Shown: piece by piece, positions 54,010-62,076 of the stretch
How positions within the stretch are numbered: the stretch's first letter is position 1
Layout of the letters: each line of letters starts with the position of its first letter
Assembly: GCA_001689495.1 (NCBI GenBank)
Contig: LUJS01000037.1
Coordinates: 19,984 to 83,983 of the forward strand
DNA length: 64,000 bases
DNA from: Bacteroidales bacterium M8
GTDB lineage: Bacteria > Bacteroidota > Bacteroidia > Bacteroidales > Muribaculaceae
Direction of reading: 5' to 3'
Position numbers and translations under genes: made by a program
Notes under the pieces: model-generated
Database searches by the model: none
What the model was told of the DNA's origin: nothing
What the model saw: the letters and a program-made list of their open reading frames with translations, nothing else

Positions 54010-55017
54010 TCAGTTTGCGGGACCGGCGGGTGCCGAGGCCTGAACTGCGGCGGGCACCAGAGGCTTGGCCTCCCAGCCCAGAGCGCTGGCGCCGAGCACG
54101 GCTGCATCGGCCTCCTTGAGCTCGGAGCAGAGCACCTTGACCTTGCCCTTGAACATATTCATCATGTGCTTTTCCATCGACTCCTTGATGGGGGTCATCA
54201 GCAGGTCGCCGCTCTTGGCGAGACCGCCGAAGAGGATGATGGCCTCGGGCGACGAGAAGACGGTGAAGTCGGCGAAAGCCTCGCCGAGTATGTTGCCGGT
54301 GTACTCGAATATCTCCTTGGCCAGCTTGTCGCCGTTGACGGCGGCGTCATACACGTCCTTTGATGTAATCTGGTCTAATGGCAGACCGCGCAGCTCGGAC
54401 TTGTCGGTGCGTATCTCGAGGAACTCTCGGGCGGTGCGTGCCACGCCGGTGGCCGAGCAGTATGCCTCGAGGCATCCGGTGCGTCCGCAGCCGCAGAGGC
54501 GGCCGTTGTTGCGCTTCATGATGACATGGCCCAGCTCGCCGGCAAAACCGTCGTGGCCGTAGACCAGCTGACCGTTGATGACGATGCCCGAGCCCACGCC
54601 TGTGCCGAGGGTGATCATGATGAAGTTCTTCATGCCGCGGGCCGCGCCGTATGTCATCTCGCCGATGGCGGCGGCGTTGGCGTCGTTGGTGATGGCCACG
54701 GGGATGCCGAACTTATCGCTCACCATCTGTGCGAGGGGCAGGGGAGTGGGCCAAGGTATGTTGACCAGCTTCTCGATCATGCCTGTATAATAGTTGGCGT
54801 TGGGGGCACCTATGCCGATGCCGCCCACCTTGTCGACGGCGTCGTTGGCTGCCATGAGGTGCATCACGCCCTGATAGAGCTCCTCGATATAGTCCTCTAC
54901 ATTTGCGTGCTTGAGTGTCTTGATCGACGAGCTGGCAATGACCACGCCACGGGCATCGACGATGCCGAACACGGTGTTGGTACCGCCTATGTCGATACCC
55001 ACTACGTAAGGTTTCAT
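54010..55017 (-). CDS. ROK-family sugar kinase (glucokinase-like)
   Basis: A 335-residue ROK kinase. GIDIGGTNTVFGIVDARG (residues 7-24) is the ATP phosphate-binding motif, and CGCGRTGCLEAYCS (about residues 172-185) supplies the ROK zinc ligands. HDGFAGELGHV includes the catalytic EXGH motif. No DNA-binding domain, so it is an enzyme rather than a NagC-type regulator. It phosphorylates glucose or another hexose. A TATATTTG -7-like box lies at 55076-55083 on the minus strand. Confidence 0.93.
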   Translation of the reverse strand: MKPYVVGIDIGGTNTVFGIVDARGVVIASSSIKTLKHANVEDYIEELYQGVMHLMAANDAVDKVGGIGIGAPNANYYTGMIEKLVNIPWPTPLPLAQMVSDKFGIPVAITNDANAAAIGEMTYGAARGMKNFIMITLGTGVGSGIVINGQLVYGHDGFAGELGHVIMKRNNGRLCGCGRTGCLEAYCSATGVARTAREFLEIRTDKSELRGLPLDQITSKDVYDAAVNGDKLAKEIFEYTGNILGEAFADFTVFSSPEAIILFGGLAKSGDLLMTPIKESMEKHMMNMFKGKVKVLCSELKEADAAVLGASALGWEAKPLVPAAVQASAPAGPAN

Positions 55018-55075
55018 ATTAATGTCAGTTTTTTATGGTTGTTTGTATATCTTTCGGATGACAAGTTCGCGAGTG

Positions 55076-55083
55076 CAAATATA
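55076..55083 (-). promoter_or_regulatory. -7 box of the ROK kinase gene
   Basis: Reads TATATTTG on the minus strand, 58 bases before the start. No TTTG at proper spacing. Confidence 0.5.
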
Positions 55084-55166
55084 ATCATTATTTTCTGTCA
55101 ATCTATGGCGATACGCGAAAAAAATGCCTAAAAATCAATCAATAGAAACATTTAACACCCCTCGTT

Positions 55167-55198
55167 ATTGTAAAATTGCGACAAAATCCCTAATTTTG
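55167..55198 (+). promoter_or_regulatory. Promoter of the Omp28-like T9SS cargo gene
   Basis: ATTG (55167-55170), 20 bases, TAATTTTG (55191-55198). Full -7 match, 72 bases before the ATG at 55271. Confidence 0.72.
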
Positions 55199-55270
55199 CC
55201 TGACATTCTGTAGCCATACCCGACAAAATAGGTAACAAATATATTAACCATCTCCATTCATAGCAACTTT

Positions 55271-57217
55271 ATGAAGAAAATTCTACTCAGTCTCCTGACC
55301 GCGGCCCTGACGCTGACAGCATCGGCCGGTCAGTTAACGACCCAGAAACGTCAGCTCCCCGTGGCTATGTCAGACCTGCATCTGACCATGCCTTTCGAGG
55401 GCGTCGAGACAGTCAGCGGCCCCCAGCGCGCAGCCGGAACAATGATCTACACTCTCGCCGACGATCCCTATCAGTTCATCGGCTTCAAGAACACCGTCAA
55501 GGGCCAGCAGATAGCACAGGCATTCGAGATGACCCCCGAGGTCAGCACCGTCTTTGCCGGATCGCAGATTACGGCCATCAACGCCTATACGGGCTTGAAT
55601 AACATATCGAACACAAACAAATGCACGTCATACTACGCATTTGTCATCGAGGGCGACCAAGAGAACGAACCCATCTCCACCTCGGGTGCCTTTGCCTCGA
55701 GCAAGGCCGGAGCTGCCCTGAAGATCAGCCTCAAGAATCCCGTCACCATCGAGGCCGGCAAGACATATTATATCGGTGTCTACTGCACCGCCACCAGCGC
55801 CAATGACTGTCAGGTCGTTGTCGACAACAAGCTGCACGAAGGCATCGAGGGTGGCTGGGTAGCAACCCGCCCCGACAAGAATTCGCCTTGGACTTGGGAC
55901 AACCTCTCTGACGCCTACGGCTATGTATGCGTCAGCGCCACCATCACCGGCGAAAACCTGCCCGAGGACATGGTCAAGGCCGCAGACATCTCGGTGCCCG
56001 TGCGCGTACGCGCCGAGAACTCATTCGAGATCGGATTCCTCTATGAGAACAAGGCATCGAACGAAGTGACCTCGATCGACTATACATATACCGTGGGCGA
56101 CAACGCTCCCGTCAGCGGCACCGCCACGGCCTCCAAGCCCGTACCCTTCGGCGGACAGGAGGTTGTATGGATCGAGAACGCCTCTTATGCCACTGCAGGC
56201 AAGAACGAGGTTCCCGTCACCGTCACCGTGACCAAGGTAAACGGCAAGGACAACCTGCAGCCCACCGGCACCTCGGTCACCGGCAGCACCATCGTCATGC
56301 CCAAGGACTGTGACAACGTGCAGAACGTAGTTGTCGAGGAGGCCACGTCGACCGGTTGCATCTACTGCCCCTATGGCATCATCGCGCTCGAGCGCATCCG
56401 CGAGACATATACCGACGGATCGTTCATCCCCGTTGCCATCCACTGGGACTTCAGCCAGAGCTCAAAAGACCCCATGACCGTCAACGAGTTCTATAACCTG
56501 TATGCCCTTATCGGTTCGGGCGGCATCCCCGCAGCCATCGTCAACCGCTTCATCCCCGTGCAGATGGGCTGGATCTATGCGTTCGACGAGCTCCAGTCTT
56601 ACTATGACATGCTCCACTCGGCACCCGCACTCACCGGCATCGACATGACCTGCAGCTGGGAGAACGACACCCGCAACCTGACGTTCAACGTCACCAACAA
56701 GTTTGCCTTCGACTACGACAAGCACAACTATCGCCTGTCGTTCGTGATCACTCAGGACGAGATGGGTCCCTACAATCAGTCAAACGGCCTGCGCGGCAGC
56801 GGCTCGGGCACCGAGTGGGACAAACTGCCCAACCCCGTCAAGACAACCTTCAACGACGTTGCACGCCAGATAGACACCTATCAGGGCATCGAGAACTCCA
56901 TCCCCGCCACCATCGAGGCCGGCAAGGAGTACACCTATACCCACAAGATGACCATGTCGTCTGCCGTGACCGACTGCACCAAGATCAACGCCATCTGCTA
57001 TGTCATCGACTCGAAGACCAACGAGATCATCAACGCCAAGATGGTCTATGGCAAGGACATCACCGGCACACCCTCGGCCATCGAGGACATAATCGCCGAT
57101 GAGGACGCCAACGCCCCCGTCGAGTACTTCAACCTGCAGGGCATCCGCGTTGCCAACCCCGAGGGTGGCGTATTCATCCGCCGTCAGGGCAACACCGTGA
57201 CCAAGGTCGTTAAGTAA
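55271..57217 (+). CDS. Large secreted Omp28-like protein with CxxC motif and T9SS domain
   Basis: A 648-residue protein with a signal peptide (MKKILLSLLTAALTLTASA). The first 230 residues are beta-rich, like a jelly-roll/choice-of-anchor domain. Residues about 350-480 resemble Omp28: VEEATSTGCIYCPYGIIALERI has a CIYC motif, and GGIPAAIVNR contains the cis-Pro. The end VEYFNLQGIRVANPEGGVFI followed by TKVVK is the sorting-tail variant common in Prevotella and Muribaculaceae. Surface-exposed or secreted; function unknown. Followed by a strong terminator. Confidence 0.82.
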   Translation: MKKILLSLLTAALTLTASAGQLTTQKRQLPVAMSDLHLTMPFEGVETVSGPQRAAGTMIYTLADDPYQFIGFKNTVKGQQIAQAFEMTPEVSTVFAGSQITAINAYTGLNNISNTNKCTSYYAFVIEGDQENEPISTSGAFASSKAGAALKISLKNPVTIEAGKTYYIGVYCTATSANDCQVVVDNKLHEGIEGGWVATRPDKNSPWTWDNLSDAYGYVCVSATITGENLPEDMVKAADISVPVRVRAENSFEIGFLYENKASNEVTSIDYTYTVGDNAPVSGTATASKPVPFGGQEVVWIENASYATAGKNEVPVTVTVTKVNGKDNLQPTGTSVTGSTIVMPKDCDNVQNVVVEEATSTGCIYCPYGIIALERIRETYTDGSFIPVAIHWDFSQSSKDPMTVNEFYNLYALIGSGGIPAAIVNRFIPVQMGWIYAFDELQSYYDMLHSAPALTGIDMTCSWENDTRNLTFNVTNKFAFDYDKHNYRLSFVITQDEMGPYNQSNGLRGSGSGTEWDKLPNPVKTTFNDVARQIDTYQGIENSIPATIEAGKEYTYTHKMTMSSAVTDCTKINAICYVIDSKTNEIINAKMVYGKDITGTPSAIEDIIADEDANAPVEYFNLQGIRVANPEGGVFIRRQGNTVTKVVK

Positions 57218-57362
57218 TGCAGAATTCATAATGCATAATTCATAGTGCATCCCGCCCCACAAGGGCGGGATGTTTTTTTGTGGGAATTGGGAATTGTCAT
57301 CCACAATTCCCAATTCACAACTCATAATTATGCATTACGCATTATGCATTATGCATTATCCA
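57218..57362. repeat. Nested palindromes and ATGCATT-type repeats
   Basis: Around the terminator, TAATGCATAATT on the left can pair with AATTATGCATTA on the right, and between them a 14-bp perfect stem GAATTGGGAATTGT / ACAATTCCCAATTC with loop CATCC sits just after the terminator. The right flank repeats GCATTAT three times with one variant. The whole 140 bases could form a multi-stem cruciform. Confidence 0.75.
57247..57278 (+). terminator. Terminator after the Omp28-like cargo gene
   Basis: CATCCCGCCC / GGGCGGGATG stem with loop CACAA, followed by TTTTTTTG. Classic intrinsic terminator. Confidence 0.9.
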
Positions 57363-57365
57363 AAA

Positions 57366-57397
57366 GTTGTATTTATCAATTTTTTGCACTATCTTTG
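57366..57397 (+). promoter_or_regulatory. Promoter of the PL11 lyase gene
   Basis: GTTG (57366-57369), 20 bases, TATCTTTG (57390-57397). Full -7 match and three of four at -33, 42 bases before the ATG. Confidence 0.72.
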
Positions 57398-57439
57398 TGG
57401 CTTAATACCAAGATTACAATAGTTTAACCTGAGTCATAC

Positions 57440-60427
57440 ATGAAAAAAATCTCTACCGCAATTCTTGCACTGGCGTTAGCCGCAGGCACGGCATCGGCAT
57501 TTCCCATCGCCGAGAAGCTCGACCGCGGCGTCGTGGCAGTCAAGACCTCAACGGGCAATTTCATCTCGTGGCGCTCGCTCACGTCTGACGATGCATCAAT
57601 GACGTTCGATGTCTATCGCGACGGCACCAAGATCAACACAGAGCCCATCACCGCAGGCACCAACATCAAGGACGGCGCCGGAACAGCAACCTCAAAATAT
57701 GTCATCAAGGCATCGGTAGGCGGCACGGTAGTCGAGACCTCGCCCGAGACATCTGTCGAGACTGACGTATATCGCCGCCTCACGCTCGACCGTCCCACCG
57801 GCGACGGTTGCACATATACCCCCAACGATATGTCAGTCGGCGATGTCGACGGCGACGGCAAGTACGAGCTGTTTGTCAAGTGGGACCCCTCGAACTCGCA
57901 CGATAACTCGGAGAGGGGCAAGACAGGCAAGGTATTCATCGACTGCTATACTCTGGACGGACAGAAGCTCTGGCGCATAGATCTGGGCCAGAACATCCGC
58001 GCCGGCGCACACTACACGCAGTTCATGGTCTTTGACTTCGATCAGGACGGCAAGGCCGAGATGATCTGCAAGACCGCCCCCGGCACTGTCGACGGAACCG
58101 GCAAGAACGTGCTGATGGGCTCGGACGACCCCACAAAGTCGTATGCCAACTCTGACGGCCACGTTGTGGACGGCCCCGAATACCTCACCGTGTTCAACGG
58201 CCGGACCGGCGCCGAGATCAACACCATCGCATACAATCCGCCGCGCACCATCCACACCGCCGCCGAGTGGGGTGCCCTGCAGACAGGCACGCAGAAGAAG
58301 GACAACACCAACCGCCCGGAGCGCTATCTGGCCGGCGTGGCATATCTCGACGGCGTGAAGCCCTCGGCAATCTTCTGCCGCGGATACTATACCCACGCAT
58401 ACGTCTGGGCCGTAGACTTCGACGGCACCAAGCTGTCCGAAAAGTGGCTCCACAAGAGCAACACCAAGAAAGAGGGCCTCTATGGCGAGGGCGCGCACTC
58501 GCTGACCATCGGCGACTGTGACGGCGACGGTTTTGACGAAATCGTCTATGGCGCCGCTGCCGTAGACCACGACGGCAAGCTGCTCTATCGCACCGGCGGC
58601 GGCCACGGCGACGCCCTGCATCTGGGCGACTTCGACCCCGACCGTCCCGGCCTCGAGGTATTCATGGTACACGAGGAGAAAGACAAATACTATAAGTGGG
58701 ATGCCGAGTGCCGCGACGCCAAGACAGGCGAGATACTCTGGAGCGTCAAGCAGTCGGGCAACGACATAGGCCGCGGCATGGTGGCCGACCTCTCGGCCAA
58801 CTGGCGCGGACACGAGATGTGGCCCGGAGCATATTATGGCGACGGCACCAAGGCCAACGCCACGTTCGACTGCAAGGGCAACCTGCTGGTGGGCAAGCGC
58901 GGCTCGACCAACTTCCGCATCTACTGGGACGGCGACCTGCTCGACGAGCTCTTTGACGGCTGCTATGACAGCAACACCAAGAAGTCGTCGCCCGAGGTGA
59001 CCAAGCGCAACGCCACCCTGACCGGCGGCTCGACACCGATGGGATTCTCTAAGTACAACGCACAGAGCTGCAACACCACCAAGGGCACGCCCTGCCTGCA
59101 GGCCGACATACTGGGCGACTGGCGCGAGGAAGTGATACTCTGGGACTACAAAAAGCCCGAGGACATCATGATCTTCACCACCACCATCCCCACCACATAT
59201 CGCGTGCCCTGCCTGATGGAAGACCACAACTACCGTCTGGCCATAGCATGGCAGAACACGGCCTACAACCAGCCCCCTCACCTCGGCTACAACCTCTATG
59301 ACCGCTATTCGGATGACCCCATCCTCTCTGTCACCGAGGGCAATCTGGTGCAGTCCGTCGAGCTGGGCTATGCCATCGAAGAGATAAAGGGCTCGTGGGA
59401 GAAGTCTGAGGAGATCACCGCATCCGGCCTCCCCGAGGGCGTGACCATGACGTCGGACAACGCCGCCAAGACATTCGTCATCTCGGGCACCCCCGCCAAG
59501 GCCGGCAACTTCAAGTTCAAGCTGACCCTCAAGTCGGCATCGGGCAAGACCACAAGCACCGAGGGCACCATCACCGTGTCCGAGGCCTCTGACCTGACCA
59601 AGGTGGCATACTTCACCTTCGACCAGATCGGCGAGACCGTCGCCAACCAGATCGAGGGCACCGCACAGGCACACGGCACACCCGCCGCCACCGAGGGTAA
59701 GGTGAACGGTGCAATCAGACTCAACGGCACAACCGACTATCTGACACAGGCCGCCTATGACAAGATACAGATGGGCGCTCAGGACTTCACCATCGAGATG
59801 CTCTTCAAGTCGACCGACGACGCCGCATACATCATGCACAAGGGCTCGACGACCGCCAACGACGCTCCCGGCGCCACCGGCAACTGGATCGGCCTCGAGT
59901 ACAAGAACGGCAACCTCAAGTTTGCCATCGACGACGACGCACAGAAGAGCGAGGCATCGGCATCGGCTTCGAGCTACTTCGACGGCAAGTGGCACCACCT
60001 CGTGCTGGTGCGCGAGGGTGCGTCCAAGACACTCAAGATGTATATCGACGGCACGCTCGTAGCCGAGTCGGCCGACGGCACCGGTGCCATCAACGACAAC
60101 AACGAGGCCCTCGTCATCGGCAACGTCAACAACACCTTCAATAACTTCTTCGAAGGCGCGCTCGACGACCTCTCCATCTATACCGGCGCAATGAGCGCCA
60201 ACAAGGTGGCCGAGAGATTTAACGGATACATGAACTCGGGCATCGTCGACATCACCGACGAGAGCGACGCGCCCAAGTATCTCAAGCTCTATGACGCCAC
60301 TACCGGCGTCGAGGTGGCCCGCGGCGTAGGCGAACCCGAGAACGTCACCTCGGGTGCGGCTCCCGGCGTCTACATCCTCGTGATAGAGCAGGGCAAGACC
60401 CGCTATGTATCAAAGATAATGCTCTGA
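57440..60427 (+). CDS. Rhamnogalacturonan lyase (PL11) with LamG-like module and T9SS domain
   Basis: A 995-residue secreted enzyme. After the signal peptide (about 1-20), the first 640 residues match PL11 (YesW/YesX): RGVVAVKTSTGNFISWRSL at the start, calcium-binding DVDGDGKYE (about 135-143), DFDQDGKAE and DCDGDGFDE repeats on the propeller, and DILGDWREEVI near 560. An Ig-like segment follows (about 640-715), then a concanavalin/LamG-type module (about 720-930, with GKWHHLVLVREG), then a T9SS-type tail (YLKLYDATTGVEVARG, APGVYILVIEQG). It cleaves the rhamnogalacturonan I backbone of pectin outside the cell. No SusCD pair is adjacent, so it is not in an obvious polysaccharide utilisation locus. 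Confidence 0.92.
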   Translation: MKKISTAILALALAAGTASAFPIAEKLDRGVVAVKTSTGNFISWRSLTSDDASMTFDVYRDGTKINTEPITAGTNIKDGAGTATSKYVIKASVGGTVVETSPETSVETDVYRRLTLDRPTGDGCTYTPNDMSVGDVDGDGKYELFVKWDPSNSHDNSERGKTGKVFIDCYTLDGQKLWRIDLGQNIRAGAHYTQFMVFDFDQDGKAEMICKTAPGTVDGTGKNVLMGSDDPTKSYANSDGHVVDGPEYLTVFNGRTGAEINTIAYNPPRTIHTAAEWGALQTGTQKKDNTNRPERYLAGVAYLDGVKPSAIFCRGYYTHAYVWAVDFDGTKLSEKWLHKSNTKKEGLYGEGAHSLTIGDCDGDGFDEIVYGAAAVDHDGKLLYRTGGGHGDALHLGDFDPDRPGLEVFMVHEEKDKYYKWDAECRDAKTGEILWSVKQSGNDIGRGMVADLSANWRGHEMWPGAYYGDGTKANATFDCKGNLLVGKRGSTNFRIYWDGDLLDELFDGCYDSNTKKSSPEVTKRNATLTGGSTPMGFSKYNAQSCNTTKGTPCLQADILGDWREEVILWDYKKPEDIMIFTTTIPTTYRVPCLMEDHNYRLAIAWQNTAYNQPPHLGYNLYDRYSDDPILSVTEGNLVQSVELGYAIEEIKGSWEKSEEITASGLPEGVTMTSDNAAKTFVISGTPAKAGNFKFKLTLKSASGKTTSTEGTITVSEASDLTKVAYFTFDQIGETVANQIEGTAQAHGTPAATEGKVNGAIRLNGTTDYLTQAAYDKIQMGAQDFTIEMLFKSTDDAAYIMHKGSTTANDAPGATGNWIGLEYKNGNLKFAIDDDAQKSEASASASSYFDGKWHHLVLVREGASKTLKMYIDGTLVAESADGTGAINDNNEALVIGNVNNTFNNFFEGALDDLSIYTGAMSANKVAERFNGYMNSGIVDITDESDAPKYLKLYDATTGVEVARGVGEPENVTSGAAPGVYILVIEQGKTRYVSKIML

Positions 60428-60448
60428 GACCGATAGAGCCCAGATCCA

Positions 60449-60486
60449 CAAAAAACCCGCAGCGGAAATTTCCGCTGCGGGTTTTT
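60449..60486. terminator. Bidirectional terminator between PL11 gene and recA
   Basis: A perfect 26-base palindrome (60456-60481, arms CCCGCAGCGGAAA) flanked by A7 on the left and T5 on the right, so it can end transcripts from both convergent genes. Confidence 0.93.
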
Positions 60487-60510
60487 GCTTTGTATCGGGA
60501 TTTATGTTCC

Positions 60511-61704
60511 TCAAATATCCTCCTCGATGGAGAAGTCGTCGGGCAGGGGGAGGGTGCCGTCGTCGAAATCGGTATCGGGTATGGCCGCGATGTCGGCGGC
60601 GTCGGTGTCGGCCGTGGCTGACGCGGCTGCTGAGCCGCGGCGGGCGGGAGCGGCCTTCTTGCCGGTGGCCGACTGCTCCTTGAGCGCCTCCATGATCTTG
60701 GCTGCAATCTCCTCGGCCAGCTCGGGATTGTCCTGCATCATGCGCTTGGCGGCGTCGCGTCCCTGGCCGATCTTCGAGTCGTTGTAAGAGAACCACGAGC
60801 CCGACTTCTTGATGATGCCCAGATTGACGCCGAGGTCTATGATCTCGCCGCTGCGCGAGATGCCCTCGCCAAACATGATGTCAAACTCGGCGCGCTTGAA
60901 GGGGGGCGCCACCTTGTTCTTGACCACCTTGACCTTGGTGAGCTTGCCCAGCACCTCGTCGCCGTCCTTGATGGCGGTCGAGGGGCGTATGTCGATGCGC
61001 ACCGAGGCATAGAACTTGAGGGCGTTGCCGCCCGTGGTGGTCTCGGATGGGCCGAACATCACGCCGATCTTCTCGCGCAGCTGATTGATGAAGATGCAGC
61101 AGGTGTTGGTGCGCGAGATGGTGCCCGTGAGCTTGCGCATGGCCTGACTCATCAGTCGTGCCTGCACGCCCACGTTCTTGTCGCCCATGTCGCCGTCAAT
61201 CTCGCTCTTGGGGGTCAGCGCGGCCACCGAGTCGACCACGAGGATGTCGATGGCGCTCGAGCGTATCAGTTGCTCGGCAATCTCGAGGGCCTGCTCGCCG
61301 TTGTCGGGCTGGGCCATGAGCAGATTGTTCACGTCAACGCCAAGCTGCTCGGCATAAAAGCGGTCGAAGGCGTGCTCGGCGTCGATGATGGCCGCGATGC
61401 CGCCGGCCTTCTGTGCCTCGGCTATGGCGTGGATGGCCAGAGTGGTCTTGCCCGACGACTCGGGACCATAGATCTCGATGATGCGGCCGCGGGGATAGCC
61501 TCCGACGCCCAGTGCATAGTCAAGACCGATCGAGCCGGTGGGAATCACCTCGACATCGTCAATCTGCTCGTCGCCGAGCTTCATGATGGCGCCGCGCCCG
61601 AAGTTCTTCTCTATATTGCCCATGGCCTGAGCCAGAGCATTGAGTTTGGCCTTGGCGGGGTCGTTGGTGGCCGCCGCGGCCTTGGTGGTTTCTTTTTTTG
61701 CCAT
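60511..61704 (-). CDS. recA: Recombinase RecA
   Basis: A 397-residue protein starting MAKKETTKAAAATNDP. Walker A is GPESSGKTTLA (about residues 81-91), Walker B is DILVVDSVAAL, and the MAW/L2 motifs INQLREKIGVMFG and TTGGNALKFY follow. An Ala/Asp-rich acidic tail ends SIEEDI. Catalyses strand exchange and SOS co-protease activity. The start at 61704 is chosen because upstream residues overlap the -7 box (TATCTTTG at 61736-61743 on the minus strand). Confidence 0.97.
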   Translation of the reverse strand: MAKKETTKAAAATNDPAKAKLNALAQAMGNIEKNFGRGAIMKLGDEQIDDVEVIPTGSIGLDYALGVGGYPRGRIIEIYGPESSGKTTLAIHAIAEAQKAGGIAAIIDAEHAFDRFYAEQLGVDVNNLLMAQPDNGEQALEIAEQLIRSSAIDILVVDSVAALTPKSEIDGDMGDKNVGVQARLMSQAMRKLTGTISRTNTCCIFINQLREKIGVMFGPSETTTGGNALKFYASVRIDIRPSTAIKDGDEVLGKLTKVKVVKNKVAPPFKRAEFDIMFGEGISRSGEIIDLGVNLGIIKKSGSWFSYNDSKIGQGRDAAKRMMQDNPELAEEIAAKIMEALKEQSATGKKAAPARRGSAAASATADTDAADIAAIPDTDFDDGTLPLPDDFSIEEDI

Positions 61705-61735
61705 TGTCTGTATGTGGTGTTTTGTTTCTTTGATG

Positions 61736-61743
61736 CAAAGATA
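61736..61743 (-). promoter_or_regulatory. -7 box of recA
   Basis: Reads TATCTTTG on the minus strand, 31 bases before the recA start. The best -33 candidate is ATTG at a short 17-base spacing. No obvious LexA palindrome was identified by eye. Confidence 0.55.
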
Positions 61744-61974
61744 GTGCCGGAGGTGTGCAGCAATCATGCCGACTGTACTTAAAATTAGTTAAAACACACC
61801 TCTTTCATCCGCTAATTTAGCAATTTCGGGGCTTAAAGCCAAAAAAAATGAATTTTTATATGATTTTTTATCATTCGGCGTGAACCATCGCGCCACGTCG
61901 GCGTTTATAAAGTACATAGCAAAATTACTTTTTCCATTGCAAGAAATGTGATAATGATTGGTTTATTATCTAAG

Positions 61975-62015
61975 CGAGAAGACGATGTGATATCATCTTC
62001 TCGTTTGGTTTTTTT
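61975..62015 (+). terminator. Orphan intrinsic terminator
   Basis: CGAGAAG...ATG / CATCTTCTCG stem with a 3-base bulge and a short loop, followed by TTTGGTTTTTTT. No annotated plus-strand gene precedes it; the aspS promoter begins at its T-tract. Confidence 0.7.
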
Positions 62016-62043
62016 GTGCGTCGCGGAATTTTGTGTAATTTTG
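62013..62043 (+). promoter_or_regulatory. aspS promoter
   Basis: TTTG (62013-62016), 19 bases, TAATTTTG (62036-62043). Full consensus, 33 bases before the ATG. Confidence 0.82.
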
Positions 62044-62076
62044 TGGGATAAGAGCAAAATCACATTAATTTAGCAT

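Larger units (their letters stand above)
61705..62076. other. recA-aspS intergenic region
   Basis: A 372-base gap without a credible protein-coding gene. It holds the recA -7 box, an AT-rich centre with GGCTTaAAGCC, a hairpin plus T-tract (61975-62015) oriented on the plus strand, and the aspS promoter downstream of that hairpin. A small RNA ending at the hairpin is possible. Confidence 0.6.

Noticed and set aside
57833..59998. 721-codon open frame antisense to the PL11 lyase gene
   Set aside because: Shadow of a GC-rich, codon-biased gene; its product is compositionally odd and has no recognisable domain, while the sense strand encodes a clear enzyme.
61975..62076. aspS leader attenuator or T-box
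   Set aside because: A full consensus aspS promoter begins after the hairpin, so the hairpin is not in the aspS transcript from that promoter.
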